Origin: Pseudomonas urmiensis
Lineage (GTDB): Bacteria; Pseudomonadota; Gammaproteobacteria; Pseudomonadales; Pseudomonadaceae
Direction: 5' to 3'
DNA: 64,000 bases
Assembly: GCF_014268815.2 (NCBI RefSeq)
Contig: NZ_JABWRE020000001.1
Span: forward strand, 4,345,001-4,409,000
Part shown: one piece after another, positions 29,287 through 37,591 of the stretch
How positions within the stretch are numbered: position 1 is the first letter of the stretch
Layout of the letters: the number at the start of each line of letters is the position of its first letter
Made by a program: the position numbers and the translations under genes
The notes under the pieces: model-generated
What the model was told of the DNA's origin: nothing
What the model saw: the letters and a program-made list of their open reading frames with translations, nothing else
Databases searched by the model: none

Positions 29287-29946
29287 ATGGCGCCGTTGCA
29301 TCTGCAACAGGCCCTGAGCGGCCTGATCGGTGAAGCGCGGCTGGTCGCCAGCGAGCTGCCGCAGTGCGCCTTGAAGCTGTGGCTGATCGATGCGCAGAAC
29401 ATGGATCGCGCCTTCAGCAGCGAAGAAACCCAACGCATCCTCGAAGACCCGCCGTACTGGAGCTTCTGCTGGGCCAGCGGCCTGGCCATGGCGCGCTACC
29501 TGGCCGAGCGCCCGGAGTTGGTGCGTGGCAAGCGCGTGCTGGATTTCGGCGCCGGTTCAGGCATCGCCGGGATCGCTGCCGCGCGAGCGGGGGCATTGGA
29601 AGTGGTGGCCTGCGACCTCGATCCGCTGGCGTTGCAAGCCTGCCAGGCGAACGCGGCGCTCAATGAGGTCGAACTGGGTTACAGCAGCGATTTTTTTGCC
29701 GAAGCCGATCGCTTCGACCTGATCCTGGTGGCAGACGTGCTCTACGATCGCGCCAACCTGCCACTGCTCGATGCGTTTCTTAGCCGAGGCCGCCAGGCGC
29801 TGGTCGCTGACTCGCGGGTGCGCGACTTCAGCCACCCGTTGTACCAGCCATTGGGGGTGCTTGAAGCACTGACCCTGCCGGACCTGGCCGAGCCACACGA
29901 ATTCCGCCGGGTCAGCCTGTACCACGCCAGCCGCGAGCCTTTATAG
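29287..29946 (+). CDS. Class I SAM-dependent methyltransferase (ETFB/nicotinamide N-methyltransferase-like)
   Basis: 219 residues with a full SAM site: LDFGAGSGIAGIAAARAGA (motif I), VVACDLDPLALQACQANAALN (motif II) and DLILVADVLYD. The N-terminal PPYWSFCWASGLAMARYL matches the METTL20/ETFB-lysine methyltransferase branch. Target unproven. Directly abuts the lipoprotein gene. Confidence 0.82.
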   Translation: MAPLHLQQALSGLIGEARLVASELPQCALKLWLIDAQNMDRAFSSEETQRILEDPPYWSFCWASGLAMARYLAERPELVRGKRVLDFGAGSGIAGIAAARAGALEVVACDLDPLALQACQANAALNEVELGYSSDFFAEADRFDLILVADVLYDRANLPLLDAFLSRGRQALVADSRVRDFSHPLYQPLGVLEALTLPDLAEPHEFRRVSLYHASREPL

Positions 29947-29977
29947 TGGTGCCATCCAGAGATTTGCGAGAGTCGCG

Positions 29978-30865
29978 ATGAGCCAAGCCCCAGATAGCAA
30001 CGCCCTGCCGTATATTTTCGACGCCACCGACGCCAACTTCCAGCAACTGGTCATCGAAAACTCCTTCCACAAGCCCGTGCTGGTGGACTTCTGGGCCGAG
30101 TGGTGCGCGCCGTGCAAGGCGCTGATGCCACTACTGGCGAAGATCGCCGAGGGTTACCAGGGCGAACTGCTGCTGGCCAAGATCAACTGCGATGTGGAAC
30201 AGCAGGTGGTTGCCCAGTTCGGCATCCGCAGCCTGCCCACCGTGGTGCTGTTCAAGGACGGCCAGCCAGTCGACGGTTTTGCCGGTGCCCAGCCTGAGTC
30301 GGCCATCCGCGCCCTGCTCGAACCGCATGTGCAGATGCCGGCGGCGCCCACTGCTTCGCCGCTCGAAGAAGCCAAGGCGCTGTTCGCCGAGAGCCGCTTC
30401 GCCGATGCCGAAACCGCGCTCAAGACCCTGCTGGGTGAAGACAACAGCAATGCCGAAGCGCTGATTCTGTATGCGCGCTGCCTGGCCGAGCGGGGTGAGT
30501 TGGGTGAGGCGCAAGTGGTGCTCGATGCGGTCAAGACCGATGAGCACAAGGCGGCCCTGGCCGGCGCCAAGGCGCAACTGACCTTCCTGCGCCAGGCTGC
30601 CAGCCTGCCGGAGGCGGCCGAGCTCAAGAGCCGCCTGGCGCAAAACCCGCAGGACGATGAGGCCGCGTATCAACTGTGCATTCAGCAACTGGCGCGTCAG
30701 CAGTACGAAGCGGCGCTCGATGGCTTGCTGAAGTTGTTCCAGCGTAATCGCGGCTATGAGAACGGCTTGCCGCAAAAGGCAGTGTTGCAGGTGTTCGAGT
30801 TGCTCGGCAGCGATCACCCGCTGGTCAGCGTCTATCGTCGCAAGTTGGCGGCGGCGCTGTTCTAA
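29978..30865 (+). CDS. cnoX: Thioredoxin-TPR protein, CnoX (YbbN)-like
   Basis: 295 residues. Residues 15-115 are a thioredoxin domain with VDFWAEWCAPCKALMPLL; the WCxPC is intact, unlike E. coli YbbN which has SxxC. Residues ~125-290 form helical repeats (EEAKALFAESRFADAETALKTLL and others) ending in a VYRRKLAAALF tail. CnoX protects proteins from over-oxidation and hands them to chaperones; the intact CxxC suggests redox exchange as well. Confidence 0.88.
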   Translation: MSQAPDSNALPYIFDATDANFQQLVIENSFHKPVLVDFWAEWCAPCKALMPLLAKIAEGYQGELLLAKINCDVEQQVVAQFGIRSLPTVVLFKDGQPVDGFAGAQPESAIRALLEPHVQMPAAPTASPLEEAKALFAESRFADAETALKTLLGEDNSNAEALILYARCLAERGELGEAQVVLDAVKTDEHKAALAGAKAQLTFLRQAASLPEAAELKSRLAQNPQDDEAAYQLCIQQLARQQYEAALDGLLKLFQRNRGYENGLPQKAVLQVFELLGSDHPLVSVYRRKLAAALF

Positions 30866-30877
30866 CAGCGCCAACGC

Positions 30878-31356
30878 TCATCGCGGGGCAAGCCCGCTCC
30901 CACGAGGCTCGCCACTAGGGACTGCATGAATAGTCTTAGGCTTTTCGTACAGAGCCGAAGGTCACGTGGCTCGCCACTAGGCCTGCATGAAAAGTCTTAG
31001 GCTTTTCGTACAGAGCCGAAGCTCACGTGGCTCGCCACTAGGCCTGCATGAAAAGTCTCAGGCTTTTCGTACAGAGCTTAAGCTCACGTGGCTCGCCACT
31101 AGGCCTGCATGAAAAGTCTCAGGCTTTTCGTACAGAGCTTAAGCTCACGTGGCTCGCCACTAGGCCTGCATGAAAAGTCTCAGGCTTTTCGTACAGAGCT
31201 TAAGCTCACGTGGCTCGCCACTAGGCCTGCATGAAAAGTCTCAGGCTTTTCGTACAGAGCTTAAGCTCACGTGGCTCGCCACTAGGCCTGCATGAAAAGT
31301 CTCAGGCTTTTCGTACAGAGCTTAAGCTCACGTGGGAGCGGGCTTGCCCCGCGATG
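30878..31356. repeat. Seven-unit 61-bp tandem array bounded by opposed REP halves
   Basis: Units begin at 30901, 30963, 31024, 31085, 31146, 31207 and 31268 (first 62 bp, rest 61). Each reads CACGTGGCTCGCCACTAGGC, then CTGCATGAAAAGTCTCAGGC, then TTTTCGTACAGAGCTTAAGC. Each can form hairpins GTGG/CCAC, GAAAAG/CTTTTC and, in later units, the palindrome GAGCTTAAGCTC. The left two units differ slightly (AGAGCCGAAG). A REP arm (TCGCGGGGCAAGCCCGCTCC) lies left at 30878 and its complement right at 31330. Sixty-one is not a multiple of three, so the short open frames through it are not coding. Confidence 0.93.
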
Positions 31357-31360
31357 CTTT

Positions 31361-31702
31361 TCATCCGAGCCAGTGATAAACCGGGGCATCCGCCCCGCTT
31401 TGCACCTTCACTTCACTGCTATGGCGCAAGCGCACCAGCAGGCGCTTGCCCGCCGCGGTACTGCCCGCCAGCCCTTCCAAGCGTTCCAGCAACTCTGGCC
31501 CACTCATCTGTCCAGCCGCGCGCAGCACCTCACGCGCCGCCGCCCACTGGCCATCGTCCTGGCGTGGCGCTGCACTCGTCGTGGAAACTACCGCCTCTGC
31601 CACCGGCACCTCCAGCTGACGCCCCAACTGCGCCCACTCCTCCGGTTCCAGCTCGATGCTCAGATCCACCGGCCAGTCACCAATCGTTCCGCGTATTCTC
31701 AC
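31361..31702 (-). CDS. Conserved hypothetical protein
   Basis: 113 residues, GTG start behind GGAAGG. A short beta-rich N-terminus (RIRGTIGDWPVDLSIELEPEEW) is followed by a helical part (AAREVLRAAGQMSGPELLERL). I do not recognise a family. It has sound codon use and a ribosome site, and lies between the tandem array and the zinc operon, on the opposite strand to both neighbours. Confidence 0.6.
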   Translation of the reverse strand: MRIRGTIGDWPVDLSIELEPEEWAQLGRQLEVPVAEAVVSTTSAAPRQDDGQWAAAREVLRAAGQMSGPELLERLEGLAGSTAAGKRLLVRLRHSSEVKVQSGADAPVYHWLG

Positions 31703-31788
31703 GAAGCCTTCCTTCCAACAGGATCAATGGCGTCCATGCTCCCACGACATGAAACCTTCGCCAAGCGGCTGGCGTGGCCAAGAAAAGT

Positions 31789-31802
31789 TGTTATAACATT
31801 AC
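31789..31802 (+). promoter_or_regulatory. Zur-box-like site
   Basis: TGTTATAACATTAC, centred on the perfect palindrome TGTTATAACA, 33 bases before the DUF2796 start. It resembles the gammaproteobacterial Zur site (TGTTATA..AT..C). In P. aeruginosa the equivalent operon is Zur-repressed, which supports the reading. Confidence 0.65.
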
Positions 31803-31834
31803 CAAACCCTTCCCGCACGCTCCCGGAGTCGTCC

Positions 31835-32410
31835 ATGCGCCGCCTGCTCCTCGCCCTGCCCTTCGCCTTGCTGCCCCTGGCCGTGACCCATGCCCACGAC
31901 GACCATGACCATGATCACGACCATGCCCACGGCAGCCTCGGCGCTCATGAACATGGTGTGGCCAAGCTCAATGCGGTACTCGACGGCAGCACCCTGGAAC
32001 TGGAACTGGACAGCCCGGCGATGAACCTGGTGGGCTTCGAGCACGCCGCCAGCAGCGACGCCGACAAGGCCAAAGTCGCCGCCGTGCGCCAGCAGCTCGA
32101 ACAACCCTTGAAGCTGTTCGGCCTGGCCAAGGCCGCCGGTTGCAGCGAAGACGCGCAAGAGCTGGAGAGCCCGCTATTCGGCGACCAGCCTGCAGCTGAT
32201 GACGACGGCGACGCCCATGAGCACCAGCACAGCGATATCCATGCCCACTACCAATTGACCTGCGCCACGCCGGACAAGCTCAGCAGCCTCGACCTGACCC
32301 CGCTGTTCAAAGCCTTCCCGGCAACGCAGAAGATCAATCTGCAGCTGATCGGCCCCAATGGTCAGAAAGGTGTGGAGGCCACGCCGAGCAAAGCGGTGGT
32401 CGCCTTCTAA
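31835..32410 (+). CDS. Histidine-rich periplasmic zinc-binding protein (DUF2796/ZrgA-like)
   Basis: 191 residues: signal peptide (LLLALPFALLPLAVTHA), then a His/Asp metal-binding run (HDDHDHDHDHAHG), a core with LDSPAMNLVGFEHA, and a second His cluster HEHQHSDIHAHY. DUF2796 proteins capture zinc in the periplasm. Stop is directly followed by the ATPase ATG, and the four genes form an operon like P. aeruginosa PA4063-PA4066. Confidence 0.85.
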   Translation: MRRLLLALPFALLPLAVTHAHDDHDHDHDHAHGSLGAHEHGVAKLNAVLDGSTLELELDSPAMNLVGFEHAASSDADKAKVAAVRQQLEQPLKLFGLAKAAGCSEDAQELESPLFGDQPAADDDGDAHEHQHSDIHAHYQLTCATPDKLSSLDLTPLFKAFPATQKINLQLIGPNGQKGVEATPSKAVVAF

Positions 32411-33121
32411 ATGAGTCAGCCGCTGATCGACCTGCAAGATCTGCTGTTCGCCTGGCCGGGCCAGCCGCCACTGCTGGAGATTGCCCAGTTTCGCCTGGAG
32501 CGCGGTGAGGCGATGTTCCTCAAAGGCCCCAGCGGCAGCGGCAAGACCACCCTGCTCGGTTTGCTGGGCGGGGTGAACCTGCCCGGCCAAGGCAGCATTC
32601 GCCTGCTTGGCCAGGCCCTCGGTGAACTGAGCCAAGGCGCCCGCGACCGCTTCCGGGTCGATCACACCGGCTACATTTTCCAGCAGTTCAACCTGCTGCC
32701 ATTCCTCTCGGTGCGCGAGAACGTCGAGTTGCCTTGTCGCTTCTCACGCAGTCGCGCCGAACGCGCCAGCCAGCGCCACGGCAGCATCGACCAGGCCGCT
32801 GCGGTGTTGCTAGCGCACCTGGGGCTGGACGATCCGGCCTTGCTCGCTCGACGTGCCGACACCCTGTCGATCGGGCAGCAACAACGGGTGGCGGCGGCGC
32901 GCGCGCTGATCGGCCAGCCTGAACTGGTGATCGCCGACGAACCGACCTCGGCGCTGGACGCCGATACCCGCGAGGCGTTCATCCGGTTGCTGTTCGACGA
33001 ATGCCGGGCGGCCGGCTCCAGCCTGCTGTTCGTCAGCCATGACCAAAGCCTGGCACCGCTGTTCGACCGTCACCTGTCCCTGGCCGAACTCAATCGCGCC
33101 GCCAAGCCCCGGGAGGCCTGA
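32411..33121 (+). CDS. ABC transporter ATPase (LolD/MacB type)
   Basis: 236 residues: Walker A GPSGSGKTTLL, Q-loop HTGYIFQQFNLLPFLSVRENVELP, a signature-like LSIGQQQRVAAARAL, Walker B LVIADEPTSALD and switch His in FVSHD. The signature is LSIGQQ instead of LSGGQ. MacB/LolD-type ATPases drive mechanotransmission through FtsX-like permeases, here the next gene, with a one-base overlap. Confidence 0.9.
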   Translation: MSQPLIDLQDLLFAWPGQPPLLEIAQFRLERGEAMFLKGPSGSGKTTLLGLLGGVNLPGQGSIRLLGQALGELSQGARDRFRVDHTGYIFQQFNLLPFLSVRENVELPCRFSRSRAERASQRHGSIDQAAAVLLAHLGLDDPALLARRADTLSIGQQQRVAAARALIGQPELVIADEPTSALDADTREAFIRLLFDECRAAGSSLLFVSHDQSLAPLFDRHLSLAELNRAAKPREA

Positions 33122-34386
33122 TGTACCTGCTCCGCCTTGCCCTGGCCAGCCTGGCCAACCGGCGTTTCACCGCCTTTCTGACCGCTTTCGCGATTGCCCT
33201 GTCGGTGTGCCTGCTGCTGGCCGTCGAGCGCGTGCGCACCGAGGCCCGCGCCAGTTTCGCCAGCACCATCAGCGGCACCGACCTGATCGTCGGCGCCCGC
33301 TCCGGGTCGGTCAACTTGCTGCTGTACTCGGTGTTTCGCATCGGTAACGCCACCAACAACATCCGTTGGGACAGCTACCAGCATTACGCCAAGGATCCAC
33401 GGGTGAAGTGGGCCATCCCGATCTCCCTGGGCGACTCTCATCGCGGCTACCGGGTAATGGGCACCACGGGCGATTACTTCAGCCATTACCAATACGGTCG
33501 GCGCCAGCACCTGGAACTGAGCCAGGGCCGGGCGTTCGCCGATGATCCCTTCGAGGTGGTGCTCGGCGCCGAAGTGGCGGATGCGCTGCACTACGGGCTT
33601 GGCGACAAACTGGTGCTGGCCCACGGCGTGGCGGCGATCAGCCTGGTCAAGCACGATGACAAGCCGTTCACTGTGGTCGGTGTGCTCAAGCGCACCGGCA
33701 CGCCAGTCGATCGCACCTTGCACATCAGCCTCGGCGGTATGGAGGCCATTCATATCGACTGGCACAACGGCGTGCCCGCACGCGGTGCCGGCAGGATCAG
33801 CGCCGAGCAAGCGCGGACCATGGACCTGCAGCCCGCTGCCATTACCGCGTTCATGCTGGGCCTGAACAACAAGATCGCCACCTTCAGTTTGCAGCGCGAG
33901 ATCAACCAGTTCCGCACTGAGCCGTTGCTGGCGATCCTGCCAGGCGTGGCCTTGCAGGAGTTGTGGAGCCTGATGGGCACGGCCGAGCAGGCCTTGTTCG
34001 TGGTGTCGCTGTTCGTCGTGCTGACTGGGTTGATCGGCATGCTCACTGCCATTCTCACCAGCCTCAACGAACGGCGGCGGGAGATGGCCATCTTGCGTTC
34101 GGTCGGCGCCCGGCCTTGGCATATCGCCGGCCTGCTGGTGCTCGAAGCCTTGGCCCTGGCGGTGGCCGGTATTGCCGCCGGGCTGGGGCTACTGTACACC
34201 GGGATCGCCCTGGCCCAGGGCTATGTGCAGGCCAACTATGGTTTGTACCTGCCACTGGCCTGGCCCAGCGCACATGAGTGGACGCTGCTGGCTATCATCC
34301 TTGGGGCGGCATTGCTGATGGGTAGCGTGCCAGCCTGGCGTGCCTATCGGCAGTCGCTGGCCGATGGTTTGTCGATTCATCTCTGA
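33121..34386 (+). CDS. FtsX/MacB-type ABC permease
   Basis: 421 residues. One N-terminal helix (FTAFLTAFAIALSVCLLLAV), a large periplasmic MacB-like domain (residues ~45-270), then three C-terminal helices with the FtsX core LNERRREMAILRSVGARPWHIAGLLVLEA. Partner of the ATPase. By context it acts in zinc-starved cells, possibly on the periplasmic zinc protein; substrate unproven. Confidence 0.88.
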   Translation: MYLLRLALASLANRRFTAFLTAFAIALSVCLLLAVERVRTEARASFASTISGTDLIVGARSGSVNLLLYSVFRIGNATNNIRWDSYQHYAKDPRVKWAIPISLGDSHRGYRVMGTTGDYFSHYQYGRRQHLELSQGRAFADDPFEVVLGAEVADALHYGLGDKLVLAHGVAAISLVKHDDKPFTVVGVLKRTGTPVDRTLHISLGGMEAIHIDWHNGVPARGAGRISAEQARTMDLQPAAITAFMLGLNNKIATFSLQREINQFRTEPLLAILPGVALQELWSLMGTAEQALFVVSLFVVLTGLIGMLTAILTSLNERRREMAILRSVGARPWHIAGLLVLEALALAVAGIAAGLGLLYTGIALAQGYVQANYGLYLPLAWPSAHEWTLLAIILGAALLMGSVPAWRAYRQSLADGLSIHL

Positions 34387-34395
34387 GTAGTGGCA

Positions 34396-34986
34396 ATGAT
34401 CCAGAACCTTACACACCTGTTCGCTGCGGTTCGACAGTTCGACAAGCCCGCGCACAGGCGGGCAGCCACACAGCAAATCCTGTTGCTGCTGGTGCTGATA
34501 GCGCTGACGCCGCTAGCCTGGGCCGCAGAGCCGCGCGAGCTGGACTGGCCGGCGCTGATCCCGGAAGGCGCCCCGGTCATCCCGCCCCAGCTCACGCCAC
34601 TGCACGACCTGTCGCAGATCGGCGACGCGCTGGCTGCCGAAGCCGCCCCCGCTGCGCGCCAACAAGCCCCCGCCGCGCCAGTGGTCAAGGCACTCGACAA
34701 GCAGCAGGTCAAACTGCCCGGCTACATCGTGCCACTGGAAGTCAGCGAAGAGGGCCGCACCACCGAGTTTCTGCTGGTGCCCTACTACGGCGCGTGCATC
34801 CATGTACCGCCACCCCCGTCGAACCAGATCGTGCACATTTTCAGCGAGATGGGCGTACGCGTCGAAGACCTCTATCAGCCCTATTGGATCGAAGGGCGCA
34901 TGCAGGTCAAAGCCAGCAGCAGCGAGCTGGCCGACGCGGGTTATCAGATGGAAGCCGAGAAAATCTACGCTTATGAGCTGAAATGA
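34396..34986 (+). CDS. DUF3299 periplasmic protein
   Basis: 196 residues. After ~25 residues a hydrophobic signal (ILLLLVLIALTPLAWA) leads to a Pro/Ala-rich segment and a C-terminal DUF3299 domain (KLPGYIVPLEV, LLVPYYGACIHVPPPPSNQIVHI). Last gene of the zinc operon, nine bases after the permease. A GTG two codons earlier is an alternative start. Role unknown, but the domain always travels with these ABC genes in Pseudomonas. Confidence 0.8.
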   Translation: MIQNLTHLFAAVRQFDKPAHRRAATQQILLLLVLIALTPLAWAAEPRELDWPALIPEGAPVIPPQLTPLHDLSQIGDALAAEAAPAARQQAPAAPVVKALDKQQVKLPGYIVPLEVSEEGRTTEFLLVPYYGACIHVPPPPSNQIVHIFSEMGVRVEDLYQPYWIEGRMQVKASSSELADAGYQMEAEKIYAYELK

Positions 34987-35016
34987 GAACTGCTAGCGAT
35001 TCGTGAAGCCAGTTCT

Positions 35017-35030
35017 TTGAGCTGGGTCAA
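35017..35030 (+). promoter_or_regulatory. Anr-like box upstream of oprG
   Basis: TTGAGCTGGGTCAA differs from the Anr/Dnr consensus TTGAT-N4-(A/G)TCAA at one base and lies 66 bases before the oprG start. OprG expression is known to depend on Anr in P. aeruginosa. The site alone is suggestive only. Confidence 0.5.
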
Positions 35031-35095
35031 ACATTAGGTTTAGACGCCTCCGTACCATTGGACTACTCATTTAATAACGTCCTTTGGGAGCTTCC

Positions 35096-35779
35096 ATGAA
35101 CAAGTCCTTGCTCGGCGCCTCGCTCGTTGCCCTGGCGCTCGTAGCCCCTGTTGCCCACGCCCACCAGGCGGGCGATTTCATCCTGCGTGCCGGCGCCATC
35201 ACCACCGCACCCAACGAAAATAGCGGCGACCTGAAGTTCGACGGCAACAAGGTCTCGGGCACCAAGGCTACTCTGGACAGCGATACCCAATTGGGCCTGA
35301 CCTTCGCCTACATGCTCACCGATCACATCGGCCTGGAGCTGCTGGCGGCCACCCCGTTCCAGCACACCGTTGGCGTCAAGGGCCTGGGCGGCGGCCTGGA
35401 CGGCAAGCTGGCGGACATCAAGCAACTGCCACCGACCCTGTCGCTGCAGTACTTCCCGATGGAGCCAAGCTCGAAGTTCCAACCGTACGTGGGCGTGGGC
35501 ATCAACTACACCATGTTCTTCGATGAAGACCTGAGCAGCGAACGTAAACAGCAGGGCTTCAGCAACCTCAAGCTGCAAGACTCGGTGGGCCTGGCCGGCC
35601 AGTTGGGCATGGACTACATGATCACCGACAACCTGCTGGTCAACGCCTCGGTCTGGTACGTCGATATCGACACCAAGGCCACCGTCGATGGCCCAACCGC
35701 ACTGGGCTACAGCAAGACCAAGGTCGACGTGGATGTAGACCCATGGGTCTACATGGTGGGCCTGGGCTACAAGTTCTGA
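35096..35779 (+). CDS. oprG: Outer-membrane protein OprG (OmpW family)
   Basis: 227 residues, signal peptide ending VAHA, then an eight-stranded OmpW barrel: HQAGDFILRAGAITTAPNE, GLTFAYMLTDHIGLELLAATPF, LSLQYFPM...FQPYVGVGINYTMFF, ending with VYMVGLGYKF (C-terminal Phe for BAM). ATG behind GGGAG. Its place after the zinc operon repeats P. aeruginosa PA4067. Confidence 0.93.
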   Translation: MNKSLLGASLVALALVAPVAHAHQAGDFILRAGAITTAPNENSGDLKFDGNKVSGTKATLDSDTQLGLTFAYMLTDHIGLELLAATPFQHTVGVKGLGGGLDGKLADIKQLPPTLSLQYFPMEPSSKFQPYVGVGINYTMFFDEDLSSERKQQGFSNLKLQDSVGLAGQLGMDYMITDNLLVNASVWYVDIDTKATVDGPTALGYSKTKVDVDVDPWVYMVGLGYKF

Positions 35780-35790
35780 TCCATCGCCCT

Positions 35791-35816
35791 CACATGGCGG
35801 CTGCGGCCGCCATGTG
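35791..35816. terminator. Shared hairpin between convergent oprG and MFS genes
   Basis: Perfect 11-bp stem CACATGGCGGC/GCCGCCATGTG with loop TGCG, ten bases after oprG stop and five before the opposing MFS stop. The T run is weak on both strands. Confidence 0.6.
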
Positions 35817-35821
35817 TCGTT

Positions 35822-37018
35822 CTACTCCCCGCGTAGGCGCAGATACAGCCAATAACCCCAAGCCAGTGCACTGAACCCCGCCCCCAGTCCACACACCGCA
35901 AGCCAACCCCAGCGGGCATACACCCAACTTGCCGCCACTGCGCCCAGGCCACTGCCTACCGAATAGCAGCACATGTAGGCGCCGATCAAACGGCTGGCCA
36001 TCTCTCCCCGCCCAGTCAACAGCAGCGTCTGGTTAGTGACATGCACCGCCTGCACGGCGAAATCCAGCAGCAGCACGCCCAACACCAGCGCCAGCAACGA
36101 GTGTTCGAGCAATCCACTGGGGATCCACGCCAGCGTCAACAGCGCCAGGGCCAGCCCCGTGGTGCGCTGACCGTGGCCTTGATCGGCCAAACGTCCAGCG
36201 CCCGATGCGGCCAGTGCCCCGGCAATTCCGGCCAGGCCGAACAGACCGATCTGGGTATGGGTCAACGCCAGTGGTGCAGCACTGAGCGGCAATACCATGG
36301 CACTCCACATCACGCTGAATGCGGCGAATATCAACAGCGCGAACGCACCGCGCTGACGCAACAGACGGTCGTGTCGATACATGCGCAGCACCGAAGCCAA
36401 CAACTGCAAGTAACTTACTGACGCTGTCACCGGCTTGGCGCTAGGCAGCGTTTGCCAGAGCAGGCAGGCCATCAGCACAGTCAACCCGGCAGCGGCGAAA
36501 TATACGCTGCGCCAACCGGCCAGATCGGCCGTCACACCTGCAACCAGGCGCGCTAGCAAAATCCCCAGCACCACGCCACTGGTGACCGTACCCACGGCCC
36601 GTCCCTGCTCGGCGGGGGTGGCCAAGGTCGCGGCATGGGCCACGACCACCTGCACCAGCACCGCCATCAGGCCGAGCATGCTCATGGCTACCAGCAGCAG
36701 CGCCCAGTCCATCGCCATGCCAACAGCCAGCAGGGCCAACGCCGAGAGCAGCAACTGCGAAAGAATCAGGCGCTTGCGGTCGAACAGATCGCCCAGCGGA
36801 ACCACCAGCAGCAGCCCCAGCGCATAACCGGCCTGGGTCGCCCCCACCACCAGTCCGATCCGGGCTGTCGCTACGCCTAGGCTGGCAGCCATCGACTCCA
36901 GCAATGGTTGGGAGAAATACACCGAGGCCACAGCCAAGGCGCAGGTCGCGGCGAGCAATAGCGTCAGGGAGCGGCTCAGCGGGATTTGGCCGACGGTCGC
37001 AGACTGGATCGAAGACAT
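35822..37018 (-). CDS. MFS exporter controlled by HxlR neighbour
   Basis: 398 residues with twelve hydrophobic segments. DHA1-type features: YFSQPLLESMAASLGV in helix 1, GYALGLLLVVPLGDLFDRKRLI (motif A), and GVVLGILLARLVAG (motif C-like). ATG chosen behind AAGG; a GTG two codons earlier exists. Transcribed divergently from an HxlR gene across 102 bases holding two identical-type operators, so expression is probably inducible by its substrate. Confidence 0.85.
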   Translation of the reverse strand: MSSIQSATVGQIPLSRSLTLLLAATCALAVASVYFSQPLLESMAASLGVATARIGLVVGATQAGYALGLLLVVPLGDLFDRKRLILSQLLLSALALLAVGMAMDWALLLVAMSMLGLMAVLVQVVVAHAATLATPAEQGRAVGTVTSGVVLGILLARLVAGVTADLAGWRSVYFAAAGLTVLMACLLWQTLPSAKPVTASVSYLQLLASVLRMYRHDRLLRQRGAFALLIFAAFSVMWSAMVLPLSAAPLALTHTQIGLFGLAGIAGALAASGAGRLADQGHGQRTTGLALALLTLAWIPSGLLEHSLLALVLGVLLLDFAVQAVHVTNQTLLLTGRGEMASRLIGAYMCCYSVGSGLGAVAASWVYARWGWLAVCGLGAGFSALAWGYWLYLRLRGE

Positions 37019-37037
37019 GTGCACTACCTTGCCAATC

Positions 37038-37056
37038 TGGTTTCAAAATGAAACCA
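37038..37056. promoter_or_regulatory. HxlR operator 1
   Basis: TGGTTTCAAAATGAAACCA is a perfect 8-bp inverted repeat with a three-base centre, between the divergent starts and next to the MFS start. Confidence 0.65.
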
Positions 37057-37078
37057 CATGCTGGCTTTCTAGCAAACC

Positions 37079-37097
37079 TGGTTTTAATCTGCAACCA
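37079..37097. promoter_or_regulatory. HxlR operator 2
   Basis: TGGTTTTAATCTGCAACCA, the same 19-base length and ends (TGGTTT...AACCA) as operator 1, 41 bases away centre to centre, about four helical turns. It covers the region just upstream of the regulator start. Confidence 0.6.
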
Positions 37098-37120
37098 GAA
37101 CTGAAGAGAAGGCTTGGCTC

Positions 37121-37561
37121 ATGCTCGACCCACAAAATAAACAATGCCCGGTGGCCCGAGCCCTCGAGGTGATTGGTGATCGATGGGCGCTGATGATTCT
37201 GCGCGATGCTTTCGACGGCCTGCGGCGCTTCAGTGAGTTTCAGAAAAACCTTGGTCTGGCGAAGAACATCCTCGCCTCACGGTTGAAACTGTTGCTGGAG
37301 AGTGAATTGCTGCAGTTGCAACCGGCCTCGGATGGCAGTGCCTACAAGGAATACGTACTGACCGAGAAAGGCCGCTCGGTGTTTCCGATCGTGGTTGGAA
37401 TGCGCCAGTGGGGGGAGCGGTATCTGTTCGAGGCGGGGGAAGTGCGATCGCAATTGGTGGACAGTGCTCAGGGGCAGCCGGTAGAGGTGTTACAGGTGCG
37501 GGCTAAGGATGGGCGGGCACTTGCGCCTGGGGATTGTCTGAGGCGTACGGTGCGGCATTAG
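37121..37561 (+). CDS. HxlR-family winged-helix regulator
   Basis: 146 residues with the HxlR signature: CPVARALEVIGDRWALMILRDAFDGLRRFSEFQKNLG, ILASRLKLLLESELL and YVLTEKGRSVFPIVVGMRQWGERYL. One Cys near the N-terminus (NKQCPVAR) is the position used for redox or electrophile sensing in this family. Divergent from the MFS exporter it likely represses. Confidence 0.9.
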   Translation: MLDPQNKQCPVARALEVIGDRWALMILRDAFDGLRRFSEFQKNLGLAKNILASRLKLLLESELLQLQPASDGSAYKEYVLTEKGRSVFPIVVGMRQWGERYLFEAGEVRSQLVDSAQGQPVEVLQVRAKDGRALAPGDCLRRTVRH

Positions 37562-37567
37562 GTTTTG

Positions 37568-37584
37568 GGGCCGCTCTGCGGCCC
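37568..37584. terminator. Hairpin between convergent genes
   Basis: GGGCCGC-TCT-GCGGCCC directly after the HxlR stop and before the opposing epimerase stop. No T run, so weak. Confidence 0.4.
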
Positions 37585-37591
37585 TGAAATC

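Noticed and set aside
30901..31345. CRISPR array
   Set aside because: Units are contiguous 61-bp repeats without unique spacers, and no cas genes occur.
31231..31752. A protein gene through the 61-bp array
   Set aside because: Unit length is not divisible by three, so the frame shifts each repeat; the right part is antisense to a better ORF.
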